From CAWKGV01 sp963849305 (GTDB lineage Bacteria > Pseudomonadota > Alphaproteobacteria > Acetobacterales > Acetobacteraceae), in the NCBI GenBank assembly GCA_963849305.1, contig CAWKGV010000001.1, forward strand, positions 62,001-126,000: a stretch of DNA of 64,000 nucleotides. The letters run 5' to 3'. Of the stretch, positions 51,306 to 60,412 are shown piece by piece. The translations under genes and the position numbers were made by a program. The notes below the pieces were generated by a model. That model made no database searches. It saw only the letters and a list, made by a program, of their open reading frames with translations, and was not told the DNA's origin. Each line of letters begins with the position of its first letter. Position 1 is the first letter of the stretch.

Positions 51306-52334
51306 ATGACATACATCTACGCGGGCGTGCGCGCGACCAAGGACGGCGGCGCCGGCGGCATCTACCGCCGCGAGGCGGGCGGCGAGGCTTGGGAGCACGT
51401 CTTCGCCACGGCCGACGCGCAGGCGCTGACGGTCGATCCGCGCAGCCCCGACGTGATCCATGCCGGCACCTCCGATGGGCCGTATCGCAGCACCGATCGG
51501 GGCCGAACTTGGCAGCGCTCGGTTTTTCCGGACCGCGACACGGAGGTGTGGTCGATCGCGTTCGATCCCGGCGATCCGAGGACGGTGTACGCGGGCGGCT
51601 CGCCAGTCGCGGTGTACCGCAGCGAGGACGGCGGCGAGACGTTCCGGCGCCTGCCGGACCCGCGCTTGCCGGAGCGGGTGAAGATGAGCTTCGCCTGCCG
51701 CGTCATGCGCATCGCGCCGCACCCGCGCGAGGCAGGCGAGTTGTATGCCGCACTGGAGGTAGGCGGGGCGATGCGCTCGTGCGACGGCGGCGAAAGCTGG
51801 GAGGATTGCGCCGCCGATTTGCTGCGGCTGGCGCAGTTTCCGCATCTCAAGAGCCGGATCGTCAGCGACACCGAGAATGAGGGGATGCTCGATGGCCACG
51901 CGGTCGCCGCGACGCCGGCGGCGCCGGGGCGCGTCTTTCTCGCGGTGCGCATGGGGCTGTTCGTGAGCGACGACGCCGGCAAGACCTGGCGCGACCTGGA
52001 GGTGAGCCGGTTCTCGGCACATACTTACGGACGCGACCTTCGCGTTTCGCCGCATGACCCGAGGGTGCTGTACGCCTGTCTCAGCCCCGCGTTCAGCAGC
52101 GGCACCGGCTCGCTATGGCGCAGCGCGAATGCCGGGGAGACATGGGAGCGGTTCGACAGGACCGCGCCGCGCAACACGCTGATGGCGGTGGCGCCACATC
52201 CCTCCGACCCGGAGCAGGTCTATTTCGCCGCGAGGACCGCGCAGGTGTTCGGCACCGCCGATGGCGGGCGGAGCTGGCAGGAGTTGCGGCTGCCCGAGGG
52301 GGCGGGGGAGGTTTATGCGCTGGCGTGCGGATGA
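51306..52334 (+). CDS. BNR/Asp-box repeat protein, copy 2
   Basis: A 342-residue paralogue of the protein at 49937-50974, alignable end to end with long identical blocks (RSPDV, GPYRSTDRG, YAGGSPVAVYRS, LKSRIVSDT, EGMLDGHA, VSPHDP, YALACG). The six Asp boxes are in the same places. The N-terminus is shorter (MTYIYAGVRATKDGG). Tandem duplication is the simplest origin. A 3' fragment of a further copy follows at 52384-52420. GGAG precedes the ATG. Confidence 0.85.
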   Translation: MTYIYAGVRATKDGGAGGIYRREAGGEAWEHVFATADAQALTVDPRSPDVIHAGTSDGPYRSTDRGRTWQRSVFPDRDTEVWSIAFDPGDPRTVYAGGSPVAVYRSEDGGETFRRLPDPRLPERVKMSFACRVMRIAPHPREAGELYAALEVGGAMRSCDGGESWEDCAADLLRLAQFPHLKSRIVSDTENEGMLDGHAVAATPAAPGRVFLAVRMGLFVSDDAGKTWRDLEVSRFSAHTYGRDLRVSPHDPRVLYACLSPAFSSGTGSLWRSANAGETWERFDRTAPRNTLMAVAPHPSDPEQVYFAARTAQVFGTADGGRSWQELRLPEGAGEVYALACG

Positions 52335-52383
52335 GCGGGCGGTCGCTTAGTTGCTTAGAGCCGCAGAGTTGCCGCTGCCGCAG

Positions 52384-52420
52384 GCGGCGGGGGAGGGTTT
52401 ATGCGCTGGCCTGCGGGTGA
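52384..52420 (+). pseudogene. 3'-end relic of a third BNR-protein copy
   Basis: GGCGGGGGAGG, then TTTATGCGCTGGCCTGCGG and TGA, nearly repeats the last 36 bases of the gene ending at 52334 (encoding VYALACG and stop). It is a small leftover or slippage copy of the tandem array. Confidence 0.6.
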
Positions 52421-52448
52421 GAGCGTTCGCTAAGTTTAGTCCGTTCGA

Positions 52449-52487
52449 CCCCTCCCCCCGGCCCTCTCCCACAAGGGGAAGGGCGGA
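52449..52487. repeat. Half of the CCCCTCCCC-type palindromic repeat
   Basis: CCCCTCCCCCCGGCCCTCTC followed by CCACAAGGGGAAGGGCGGAG resembles one arm of the palindrome in the permease gene at 9238-9317, with its inner CCC..CAAGGGG hairpin. It is intergenic. The remaining sequence 52488-52798 shows nothing I recognise. Confidence 0.65.
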
Positions 52488-52798
52488 GTCGAGCACGGGG
52501 TAGACGGTCGGGCGGCTAGCGGCGGACGCTCCGGCCGCAAGACCTGGCCGTTCCGCAGGTTCGGGTCGGGCACGCAAGCGCTGGCGTGGGGCGGGTGGGT
52601 GTTGGCCTTGCGCGGCTACGGGCGCGGTCGCGGATTGCGGGCTCTTCAAGGTGAAGAACGGCACCTGCTCGTGGAGATAGGAGAGGTCACCCCCTCCTCG
52701 CCCCGGCGCCGGCGCGGCGGGGCCGCCGGCGAGGGAGAAGGAAGACGAGGGCGGAGAGAGTGGCAATGGGGTTCATTCTGGGTCTCCGTAGTTAGCCC

Positions 52799-54041
52799 TC
52801 AGCGGCTCGGGCAATTCACCGGCAGGCGCGAACCTGGATGCAAGGCCGCGAGTAGCGCGACGAGCAATGCCGCCAAAACCGCAGTGCACAGCCACACAAA
52901 GCCATCCCGTAGCAGGACACCGCCGAGAACACCGCCGATCGTCGCGCCGATCGAAGTGGTGGCGTTCAGCAGGCCGGCACCCTCAGCTTGGCGCGCCGGC
53001 TCCAGCGTAACCGCCAAGCTGTTGCTGGCGACGGATAGCAGCGGCCATACGACTTGGGTTGCACCAAAGCAAATCAGAATGGGTAGCGTCATGGCATCGC
53101 TGCGTAACGCTACCAGCGCAACCATGCCGGCGATCAGGAGAGTGCGCAATCCGAGGCCGGCACTGAGTACCCGCCAAGGGCCGAAGCGCATGTCCCAGCC
53201 GCCAACGACCCGATAAAGCAGTAAGCTGAAGCCCACTCCGAGGGCGTAGGCCAGTGTCGGCGAAGTGGCCGGGACATGGTAGCCGCGAATCATCGCGACC
53301 GCGAACATGACCGACAGCCCGTTCGTCGCCGTGTAAGAGATCAGCCATGCTGCCAGGAACCAAGCCAAGCTGCTATGGCCAAGCACCGATAACGCCCGCT
53401 GCGTCACGCCGTGAAGCGCCCGGTGCGGCCCCGTTGGCGTCGCGTCGCCTCCTCGCGCCGGTTTCGAGGGCAAGCTTGGACGGTCCACCTTGACGACCGG
53501 ATCAGGCGCAAGGGCAAGCGCCAGTGGAACCCCCAGCAGCAGCATTCCGGCGCCGAGCAGAAACGCAGCGCCAAGATTGAGTTTCCCCAAGTACGCCCGC
53601 TATCAGGAGCCCCGCCAACTGGCCCCCGCCGATGCAGGCCTGCAAGGCGCCGATCTGTCCGTCCCACGCCGCGCGCGGCGCCACCTCGACGACGAACATG
53701 GTTGCCACCGTTATGGCGCTGGACACGCCGAGACCGGTCACCGCGGCCAGCGCCATCCTCTGCGCCAGCCCGCCCGGCAGGGCCTGGGCCAGCAGCGCGA
53801 CCCCGCCCAGCGCAAGACCACAGGCGAGCGTCAGCCGGTGGCGGCGGTGCTTGTCGCTCCACGCGCCGATCAGCGGTGCCGTGAGCCCCGTGGCGGCGAA
53901 GGCTGCGTAAGAGAGGCCCGCAATCGACCCGGGGGGCGACGCAAGCGGCAAGATGATTGGAAGCAGGCCGCTCTGGACGAAGCCAAGCAGCACGTAGCAA
54001 ACCATCCACCAAGGTTTCCTGCTGCCCGTGCGTTGCATCAT
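52799..54041 (-). pseudogene. MFS transporter, frameshifted
   Basis: The N-terminal half (54041 inward: CYVLLGFVQSGLLPIILPL, LTAPLIGAWSDKHRRHRL) ends out of frame near 53590 at LLIAGVL. The second half continues in another frame as GKLNLGAAFLLGAGMLLL through to 52799. Joined, they give a 12-helix MFS protein of about 410 residues. One extra T in GTACTTGGGG would explain the shift. The region is otherwise intact, so the loss is recent or an error. Confidence 0.85.
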
Positions 54042-54506
54042 CGCGCCGACGGTTTGAGCTTATCCCGGGACGGCATCATCAAGGCTCGCGGGCAATTTGG
54101 TCGTGCGCCTCGGCAATGGGCTGGAGCTGACTCGCGTCCGATGACGCAGCACTGGAGGGAGCACGGCGGGGAAGGTTCGGCGGCAGCATTCAGCCAAACA
54201 CGACCGCGCGACAATCCCGGCGACCGCCGCGTATCTCAGCGCATCAATAGACAATTGGATGGCTGCGCGAGCGGCAAAGGGAGGCGAGGTTCAGCGCAGA
54301 CACGAAAGGCCGCGACGTCCGCCGCGACACGCTGGCTGATCCATAAACACCTGCGGTTCATTCTTAGCCGTTCCACGCGGTCGATGAAGCCGTCGGCGGA
54401 CCCGGCCGCGAGAAATGGACCGATGCAGCCGAAGCCAGGAACAATCCGGTCAGGATGAACTTCGCTGGAATGGACGTACGTCCGACTGCACCCATCATGG
54501 GAAAAC
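54042..54506. other. Gene-free stretch
   Basis: These 465 bases between the broken MFS and CaiB genes hold short open frames on both strands with no recognisable family, ribosome site or repeat. I see nothing supportable here; it may be decayed sequence. Confidence 0.4.
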
Positions 54507-55710
54507 CTAAGCTATGACACCGAGCCCCCGCAACCGGGCGATCTCCGCCTCACCATAACCCGCGTCGCGCAGCACCTCGTCGCTGTGCTGGCCGATCGAC
54601 GGGGCCGGTCGGGGCGACCGTTTCCGCTCGCCCTCGATTTGGAACGGGCTGGAGACGGTGAGTTGATCCTCGCCCGCGAACGGCACCAACGCTTCGATCG
54701 CGCGCATCTGCCGGTCGGTGTCGATGTCGTCCAGCGTTCCCACCACGCCGAAGGTGACGCCGGCGGCGTGCATGACCGCGGCCAGGTCGGCGAGATCGCG
54801 CGCGGCGAAGCGTGATCGAGAAAGCCGATCAGGGCACGCGCGTTGGCTCGGCGCTCGGCGAGCGAGTCGCGAAGCGCGGGTCGTCGGCGAGTTCCGGATG
54901 GCCGAGCGCGGCGGCGAACGGGCGGAACTGCCGCTCCTCGTTCAGCATCGACAACATGAACCAGCGCCCGTCGCGCGTGCGGTAATGGTTGGTCACGGCG
55001 TTGGGCGCCTCGGTACGCGGCGGGCGCGGATGGAATTCGGCGCCGCACAGCTTGGCCTGCACGAGGAAGCCGTTGGCCCATAGCCCGTTGGCCAGCAGCG
55101 AGGAATGCACCACCGCGCCCAAGCCGGTGCGCTCGCGACGATAGAGCGCGGTGACGATGGCGCCATAAAGGCCCATCGCGCTCGGATGGTCGCCCATGCC
55201 CGGCGCGGAGCGCGCGGGCGCCGCCGTGTGGTCGGCGCGCACCAGGTCCATCAGCCCCGAGCGCGCCCACCACGCCGTGGAATCGAACCCGCTCTTCTCC
55301 GCTTCCTCGCCGGTCTCGCCATAGGCGCTGAAGGCGGCGTATATCAGCCGTTGGTTCAGCGGCATCAGGTCATCGGGGGTGATGGCAAGGCGGCGTCGCA
55401 CTGGCTGCGGATAGTTGGTGATGAACACATCGGCCGCGCGAACCAGATCGCCAAGGACTCCGCGGCCTTCCGCCGATCGGAGGTCGAGTGCCAGGCTGCG
55501 CTTGTTCCGCGCAGTGAGCATCCAGGCGTAGTCGTGCTCGCTGGTGGGCAGGCCGGGCAGCGCGCCAAGATTGCGGTAGGCGTCGCCGGCGGGCGACTCG
55601 ATCTTGACGACATCGGCACCGAAGTCGCTCAGCACGGTAGCCGCCGCCGGGGCGGCGATGAAGCTGGCGCAGTCGATCACGCGGAGGTCGGAGAAGATTG
55701 CGTCTGACAT
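54507..55710 (-). pseudogene. CaiB/BaiF-type CoA transferase, two frameshifts
   Basis: From 55710 the first frame gives a normal family-III CoA-transferase start (DLRVIDCASFIAAPAAATVLSDFGADVVKIE) and the catalytic Asp region (RNKRSLALDLRSAEGR). It breaks near 54868 after RFATR; RDSLAERRANARALIGFLD follows in a second frame, which breaks near 54812; VMHAAGVTFGVVGTLDDIDTD follows in a third frame to 54507. The whole would be about 400 residues. The N-terminal two thirds remain coding. Confidence 0.85.
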
Positions 55711-55754
55711 TACGTTTCTCAATTCCGCCGTGAGTTGGCGACTGGCTTGTCCCC

Positions 55755-55835
55755 GTCATGGCCGTGCTTGTCACGACCATCCACGACTTTGGTGCCGGCA
55801 AGGCAGTCGTGAATACTCGCATTCGCGAGCATGAC
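55755..55835. repeat. Dispersed palindromic element, family B, copy 2
   Basis: GTCATGGCCGTGCTTGTCAC starts at 55755 and GCGAGCATGAC ends at 55835. Stems ATGGCCGTG/CACGACCAT, CACGACT/AGTCGTG and CTCGC/GCGAG match copy 1 at 48636. It is intergenic, between the broken CaiB gene and the thiolase stop. Confidence 0.88.
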
Positions 55836-55867
55836 GGTAGAAACTCGCAGTCGCGAACTTACGTCCC

Positions 55868-57010
55868 TCAAGGCCGCTCGTTGCCGAACACGATGGTGCC
55901 GGAGGCGGCGAACATGCCGCCGACGCCGTGACACACCGAAATCCTCGCGCCTTCGATCTGCGCCGGGGCGATGCCGCGCATCTGGCGCACGCTCTCCTGC
56001 AACGCGTACATTCCGTACATGCCGGAATGCATGTAGGAGAGGCCGCCGCCGTTGGTGTTCACCGGCAGCTTGCCGCCGGGCGCGGTGTTGCGCTCGGCGA
56101 TGAACCGGCCCGCCTCGCCGCGCGGCACGAAGCCCAAATCCTCCAGCCCATACAACGGCAGATGCGCGAAGGCGTCGTAGATCATCAGGTGGTCCACGTC
56201 TTTGTGCGCGATCCCGGCGGCGCGCATCGCCGTGGGGCCGGCCACGCGGAACGCGCGCGAGGAGGTGAAATCCTCCATCTGGCTCACCATCGGCGTCTCG
56301 ACGCTCTCCCCGGTGCCGAGGACATAGACGGGCTTGCGCGGGAAATCCTTGGCGCGGTCGGCAGCGGTGAGGATCAGCGCGCCCCCGCCGTCAGTCACCA
56401 GGCAGCATTGCAGCAGCCGGAACGGGTAGGCGATCATGCGCGAGTTCAGCACATCCTCAACCGTGATCGGATCGCGAAACGTCGCGCGCGGGTTCTTCGC
56501 GGCCCATTCGCGCTGCACCACCGAGACCATCGCGATCTGCTCGTGCGACACGCCGTAGGTCTTCATGTAGCGCAGCACCGGGATCGGGAACAGGCTGGGC
56601 GGCCCCATCGGGCCGAACGGCTGCTCGAACTGGCCGGCGAGGCTGGAGGGCGGCACGCTGCGCGGGGGCGCGCCAATGCGCGAACGGCCGCTCTCGCCGT
56701 GGGTGATCAGCACGGTCGTGCACAAGCCCGAGGCGATCGCCGCCGCCGCGTGGCGGAGATGGATCATGAACGAGCAGCCGCCAACCGAGGTGCCATCCAC
56801 CCAGGAGGGCGTGATGCCGAGATAATGCGCGATCTGCGGCGGCGTCTCGACCGCCGTGGCCACGCCGTCGATGTCCGAGGGCTTGAGCCCGGCATCCTCC
56901 GTCGCGTTCAACGCGGCGTCGGCGTGCAACTGGATTTGGGACAGGTCGGGAATCACGCCGAGCCGAGTGGTCTCCGCGGCGCCGACGACGGCGATGTCAC
57001 CTGGTTTCAT
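55868..57010 (-). CDS. Thiolase-family protein (SCP2-type)
   Basis: A 380-residue thiolase-fold protein of the group that pairs with DUF35 proteins in lipid, steroid or aromatic side-chain degradation. It has Cys79 in GTSVGGCSFM at the nucleophile position, a Gly-rich NTNGGGLSYMHSG and a C-terminal CHGVGGMFAASG His motif. The ATG at 57010 is 5 bases from the DUF35 stop, so the two are cotranscribed. Substrate chain unknown. Confidence 0.9.
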   Translation of the reverse strand: MKPGDIAVVGAAETTRLGVIPDLSQIQLHADAALNATEDAGLKPSDIDGVATAVETPPQIAHYLGITPSWVDGTSVGGCSFMIHLRHAAAAIASGLCTTVLITHGESGRSRIGAPPRSVPPSSLAGQFEQPFGPMGPPSLFPIPVLRYMKTYGVSHEQIAMVSVVQREWAAKNPRATFRDPITVEDVLNSRMIAYPFRLLQCCLVTDGGGALILTAADRAKDFPRKPVYVLGTGESVETPMVSQMEDFTSSRAFRVAGPTAMRAAGIAHKDVDHLMIYDAFAHLPLYGLEDLGFVPRGEAGRFIAERNTAPGGKLPVNTNGGGLSYMHSGMYGMYALQESVRQMRGIAPAQIEGARISVCHGVGGMFAASGTIVFGNERP

Positions 57011-57015
57011 TTGGA

Positions 57016-57426
57016 TCAATCCTTCGCCGGGCGGAACAGGGGTAGCGTGATCTCGTCGTCCATTTGGTGGAACACGACCTCCAGCTTCATGTCGAGCGCC
57101 AGCGCCTCGGGCGTCTGCGGGCAATCGACGATGTTGGTCATCATGCGAGGGCCTTCGTCGAGCTGCACCACGGCGATGGCGTAGGGCGGGGTGAAGCCGG
57201 GCACCGGACGGTGGTGGATCACGTAGCTATAGAGGATGGCCTTACCGCTGGCGGGAACGACGCTGACCGCGCGCGAGGCGCAGGCTGGGCAGAACGGACG
57301 CGGGGGGAAATAGATCTTGGCGCAGGAGTCGCAGCGTTGCAGACGAAGCTCGCCCGCGCGCGTGCCATCCCAGAAATGCTGGGTTTCCGGTGTCGGGGTC
57401 GGGCGGGCGCGGCCGGGCTCTGGCAT
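57016..57426 (-). CDS. DUF35 Zn-ribbon/OB-fold acyl-CoA-associated protein
   Basis: A 136-residue protein with a rubredoxin-like zinc ribbon (Cys32, Cys35, Cys46, Cys49 in CDSC...CPAC) followed by an OB fold (AILYSYVIHHRPVPGF...YAIAVVQLDEGPRMMTNIV). Such proteins form complexes with SCP2-type thiolases or hydratases, matching the gene immediately downstream. It heads the two-gene unit. Confidence 0.92.
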   Translation of the reverse strand: MPEPGRARPTPTPETQHFWDGTRAGELRLQRCDSCAKIYFPPRPFCPACASRAVSVVPASGKAILYSYVIHHRPVPGFTPPYAIAVVQLDEGPRMMTNIVDCPQTPEALALDMKLEVVFHQMDDEITLPLFRPAKD

Positions 57427-57553
57427 GGCGTTTCCTCTCCTGCTTGGGCGCGATCTTGCCGGGTCGCGAACCAGGGGTCCAGCACGGGCGCCAAGGCGTG
57501 CAACCGGACGCGCGCGCCCGCGTCTGTTGTTCAGGCAAGCGGGAGTTCAGCCG

Positions 57554-57796
57554 ATGCAGCGCAGCGATCTCAAGGTGGGGCATTGCTATGCGTTGGACGA
57601 TGGCCGCCGCTGCCGGATCACGGTGATCGAGGGCGAGCGCGTGCGCTTCGCGCAGTGGCGGCAGGGCGAGCCTGGCCCGGTGATGGCGGAGACCGGAGCG
57701 GGGGAGGAGAAGGCGGGCGCGCTGCTCGGCATGATCTCAGCTGAAATTCCGTGCCCCGAGCAGGCGCGCGGCACGCCGAGCAAGGCGGAGGGCTGA
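57554..57796 (+). CDS. Small conserved-looking cytoplasmic protein, unknown
   Basis: An 80-residue protein (MQRSDLKVGHCYALDDGRR...ITVIEGERVRFAQW). The start reads like a small SH3/PilZ-type beta domain, but I cannot assign a family. GGGAG lies 8 bases before the ATG. Its stop codon touches the first unit of the tandem repeat ahead of lpxI. Confidence 0.6.
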   Translation: MQRSDLKVGHCYALDDGRRCRITVIEGERVRFAQWRQGEPGPVMAETGAGEEKAGALLGMISAEIPCPEQARGTPSKAEG

Positions 57797-57965
57797 CCGC
57801 CGGGCAGGGGTTATTTGGAAGGTCAACGCCAACCGTACGGTTCGGGTGTACATCGCGAAGGATCCTTGGCCGACCGTCGGGTGGGGGTTATTTGAAGTCG
57901 ACGCAACCGGACAGGTTGGGTGTAAGCGAGGAGCCTTGGCCCGATCGGGGGGCGCGGGTTAAGGG
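57795..57965. repeat. Imperfect hairpin-bearing tandem repeats upstream of lpxI
   Basis: Unit 1 (57795-57871, 77 bp) and unit 2 (57872-57941, 70 bp) both run GACCGYCGGG...GGGGTTATTT...GTCRACGC...GGGTGTA...CCTTGGCC; a third partial unit follows to about 57965. Each unit contains a dyad, AACCGTACGGTT in unit 1 and AACCGGACAGGTT in unit 2. No reading frame is conserved across the units, so they look noncoding. Confidence 0.75.
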
Positions 57966-57991
57966 AACGCCCAGACGATCCAGGATCGGGC

Positions 57992-58849
57992 ATGGACGGC
58001 GATCGGTCGGGGCTCGGCATCATCGCCGGAGGTGGCGCGCTCCCCGGGCAGGTGGCTGCGGCAGCCCAAGCTGCCGGGCGGGCGGTGTTCATGCTGGGCC
58101 TGGAGGGCTTCGCCGATCCGGCCGTGCTGGCTCCCTACCCGCACCAATTCGCCCGCATCAGCGCCGCCGGGCGGATCTTGTCGGCGCTGCGCGCCCATCA
58201 CTGCCGCGATTTGGTGCTGATCGGCACGGTTCGACGGCCGTCGCTGCTGGGGCTGCGGCCCAATGCGCGGGACGCGCGCATCCTCGCCCGCATCGGCCGC
58301 GCTGCCTTCGCCGGCGATGACGGATTGCTCGCGGCGGTGATCCGGGTGTTGGGCGAGGAGGGGTTCCGCGTGCTCGGTGCCCACGAGATATTGGATCAGG
58401 CGCTCGCCCCCGCCGGCCTGCTGACCCGTGCCCGCCCGGACGGGCTGGCGATGGCCGATCTCGCCCGCGCGGTGGCGGTGGCCCGCGCGCTGGGCGCGGT
58501 CGATGTCGGCCAGGGCTGCGTTGTCCAGCAAGGGATCGTGCTGGCGGTGGAAGCGGCCGAGGGGACCGATGCCATGCTCTCCCGGTGCGGGCCGCTCGCC
58601 CGGCCAGGCCCCGGGGGCGTGCTGGTGAAGCTGGTCAAGCCCGGCCAGGATCGCCGCGCGGACCTGCCCACGATCGGCCTCGGCACGATGCGCGCGGCCG
58701 CCGCCGCGGGGCTTAGGGGGGTTGCCTTCGAGGCCGGGGGCGCCATCCTAGCCGAGCGCGACGCCACGGTGGCGGTCGCCGACATCGCTGGCCTGTTCCT
58801 GCTGGGCCTGAGCCCGAACGACACCGTCTTCAGGGGAGACACCGCATGA
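57992..58849 (+). CDS. lpxI: LpxI, UDP-2,3-diacylglucosamine diphosphatase
   Basis: LpxI hydrolyses UDP-2,3-diacylglucosamine to lipid X in lipid A synthesis at the inner face of the inner membrane, replacing LpxH in many alphaproteobacteria. The 285-residue protein has the N-terminal LGIIAGGGALPGQVA and the C-terminal KLVKPGQDRRADLPTIGLGT and GVAFEAGGAILAERD segments of the family. The start lies shortly after the tandem repeats. The stop overlaps the gloA start (ATGA). The usual lpxA/lpxB neighbours are absent. Confidence 0.93.
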   Translation: MDGDRSGLGIIAGGGALPGQVAAAAQAAGRAVFMLGLEGFADPAVLAPYPHQFARISAAGRILSALRAHHCRDLVLIGTVRRPSLLGLRPNARDARILARIGRAAFAGDDGLLAAVIRVLGEEGFRVLGAHEILDQALAPAGLLTRARPDGLAMADLARAVAVARALGAVDVGQGCVVQQGIVLAVEAAEGTDAMLSRCGPLARPGPGGVLVKLVKPGQDRRADLPTIGLGTMRAAAAAGLRGVAFEAGGAILAERDATVAVADIAGLFLLGLSPNDTVFRGDTA

Positions 58850-59232
58850 GCCGCTTTCTGCACACCATGATCCGCGTTGGCGATCTGCAGCGCAGCATCG
58901 ACTTTTACACCAAGCTGCTCGGCATGAAGGAATTGCGCCGCCGCGACGTCCCGGACGGCAAGTACACGCTCGGCTTCGTGGGCTATGGCGACGAAGACAA
59001 CAACGCGGTGATCGAGCTGACCTACAACTACGGGGTGAAGGAGTATGACCAGGGCACCGCGTTTGGCCATCTCGCGATCGGCGTGCCCGACGTGAAAGCG
59101 GCCTGCGAGAAGGTGCGGGCCGGCGGCGGCAGGGTCACGCGCGAACCGGGGCCGCTGAAGTTCGGCACCACCATGATCGCGTTCATTGAGGACCCGGACG
59201 GCTACAAGATCGAGCTGATCGAGCGGTCGTAG
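58846..59232 (+). CDS. gloA: Lactoylglutathione lyase (glyoxalase I)
   Basis: Glyoxalase I isomerises the methylglyoxal-glutathione adduct. The 128-residue protein has the four metal ligands His6, Glu57, His75 and Glu123 (in HTMIRV, VIELTYN, FGHLAIG and KIELIE) and the DLQRSIDFYTKLLGM opening. Length matches the short nickel-type bacterial enzyme. Its start overlaps lpxI by 4 bases, so it is translationally coupled. Confidence 0.95.
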   Translation: MSRFLHTMIRVGDLQRSIDFYTKLLGMKELRRRDVPDGKYTLGFVGYGDEDNNAVIELTYNYGVKEYDQGTAFGHLAIGVPDVKAACEKVRAGGGRVTREPGPLKFGTTMIAFIEDPDGYKIELIERS

Positions 59233-59241
59233 ACCGGGTCA

Positions 59242-59592
59242 TCAGGGCTGCTTGGCCGGCGTGCCGTAGCCGTAGTTATGCGCCGGCCACCCGAAGCTGG
59301 TCCCGCCCGAGCCGTTCACCCCGGTCGCCCCCGCGTTGGGCGATTCCCGGCCGGGAGCGACCAGGGATGTGCCAACGCCGTTCGCGCCGGTCGAGTATTG
59401 GGGCATCGGCTCGTTCGGCGGGAACAGACCTTGGCCGTGCTGAACCTTTTTATCCTGCGTCTGGGCGGCTGGCCCGGCATTGGCTTGGTTCTGGCCCGCT
59501 TGATTCTGGCCCCCCTGCCCGGCCGCGAGCGCTGCGGAAGCCGTGAGCCCCAAGGCGAGCGCCACCTCCAGCCCGATACTCGCATACCGCAT
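59242..59592 (-). CDS. Secreted Gly/Asn/Gln-rich protein, unknown
   Basis: A 116-residue protein with a signal peptide (about residues 1-24, ending ALA-AG), a low-complexity GQGGQNQAGQNQANAG stretch and a Gly/Pro/Asn-rich remainder ending in a Tyr-rich HNYGYGTPAKQP. AAAGGAG precedes the ATG at 59592. It is probably periplasmic or surface-exposed and disordered. No family recognised. Confidence 0.7.
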   Translation of the reverse strand: MRYASIGLEVALALGLTASAALAAGQGGQNQAGQNQANAGPAAQTQDKKVQHGQGLFPPNEPMPQYSTGANGVGTSLVAPGRESPNAGATGVNGSGGTSFGWPAHNYGYGTPAKQP

Positions 59593-59671
59593 GGCCGCTC
59601 CTTTCGATTCGGTGCTGTCCCACTTCGAACGCGACAGATCGAACGCCGTTGCGCGAGCGTTGAACGCTATG

Positions 59672-60412
59672 TCACAGCTCCAGCAGCGCGTACGGTCGCC
59701 CGGTCGGCTTCTCGATCTGCATGGCCACATTATAGACCGGCCTGCCTGCTGGCGTGCGCCCCTCGTATCGGCCGCGATGGGCATGTCCGTGGACCACGGC
59801 GGAAACGCCGAATCGATCGATGGTCTCGGCCAGCCGCGAACAGCCGAGGAATGGCAGGATTTCCGGCGGCTCCCCCTGCACGGTCTCGGCCGTCGGGGCG
59901 TAATGCAGCACCACCAACACCCGCTTGGCCGCCAGGCGGCGCATGGCGTTCTCCAGGCTAAGCGCCTCGTTCACCGTCTCCGCCACGAACTGCTTGATCG
60001 CGGGCTCGCCGAACGAGCCCAGCATCCGGTTGCCGAAGCCGCCGGCGAAGCCCTTCACGCCGACGAACCCCACGCCTCCGATCTGGCAGGACTGACCATC
60101 CAGCAGATGCACCCCGGCGCGGCGAACGATCCCGGCCACCGCCTCCGCCTGGCCGAACTCGTAGTCATGGTTGCCCAGCACCGCCACCACGGGAAGGGTA
60201 CAGGAGCGCAAGCACTCGACCAGGGCCTCCGCCTCGCGTGGCTTGCCGAGATCGGTGAGATCGCCGCAGAGCACGAGCACGTCGGCCGCCCCCGAGATTT
60301 CCGCGAACAGGTCGCGGAACGGCGCGGTGTTGCCCTCGGTCACATGCAGGTCGCCCATGGCCGCGACGCGCAGTCGGCCGGGTGCCTCCTGGAGTGGACC
60401 ATCTCTGCTCAC
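59672..60412 (-). CDS. Calcineurin-like metallophosphoesterase
   Basis: A 246-residue phosphoesterase with the full metal-ligand set: GDLHVTEGN (Asp21, His23), CGDLTDLG, GNHDYEFG, LHYAP and GHAHRG. The GTG start at 60412 overlaps the stop of the nucleotidyltransferase gene (gTGA), so the two are coupled. Substrate unknown; phosphodiester or nucleotide-linked targets are typical. Confidence 0.9.
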   Translation of the reverse strand: MSRDGPLQEAPGRLRVAAMGDLHVTEGNTAPFRDLFAEISGAADVLVLCGDLTDLGKPREAEALVECLRSCTLPVVAVLGNHDYEFGQAEAVAGIVRRAGVHLLDGQSCQIGGVGFVGVKGFAGGFGNRMLGSFGEPAIKQFVAETVNEALSLENAMRRLAAKRVLVVLHYAPTAETVQGEPPEILPFLGCSRLAETIDRFGVSAVVHGHAHRGRYEGRTPAGRPVYNVAMQIEKPTGRPYALLEL

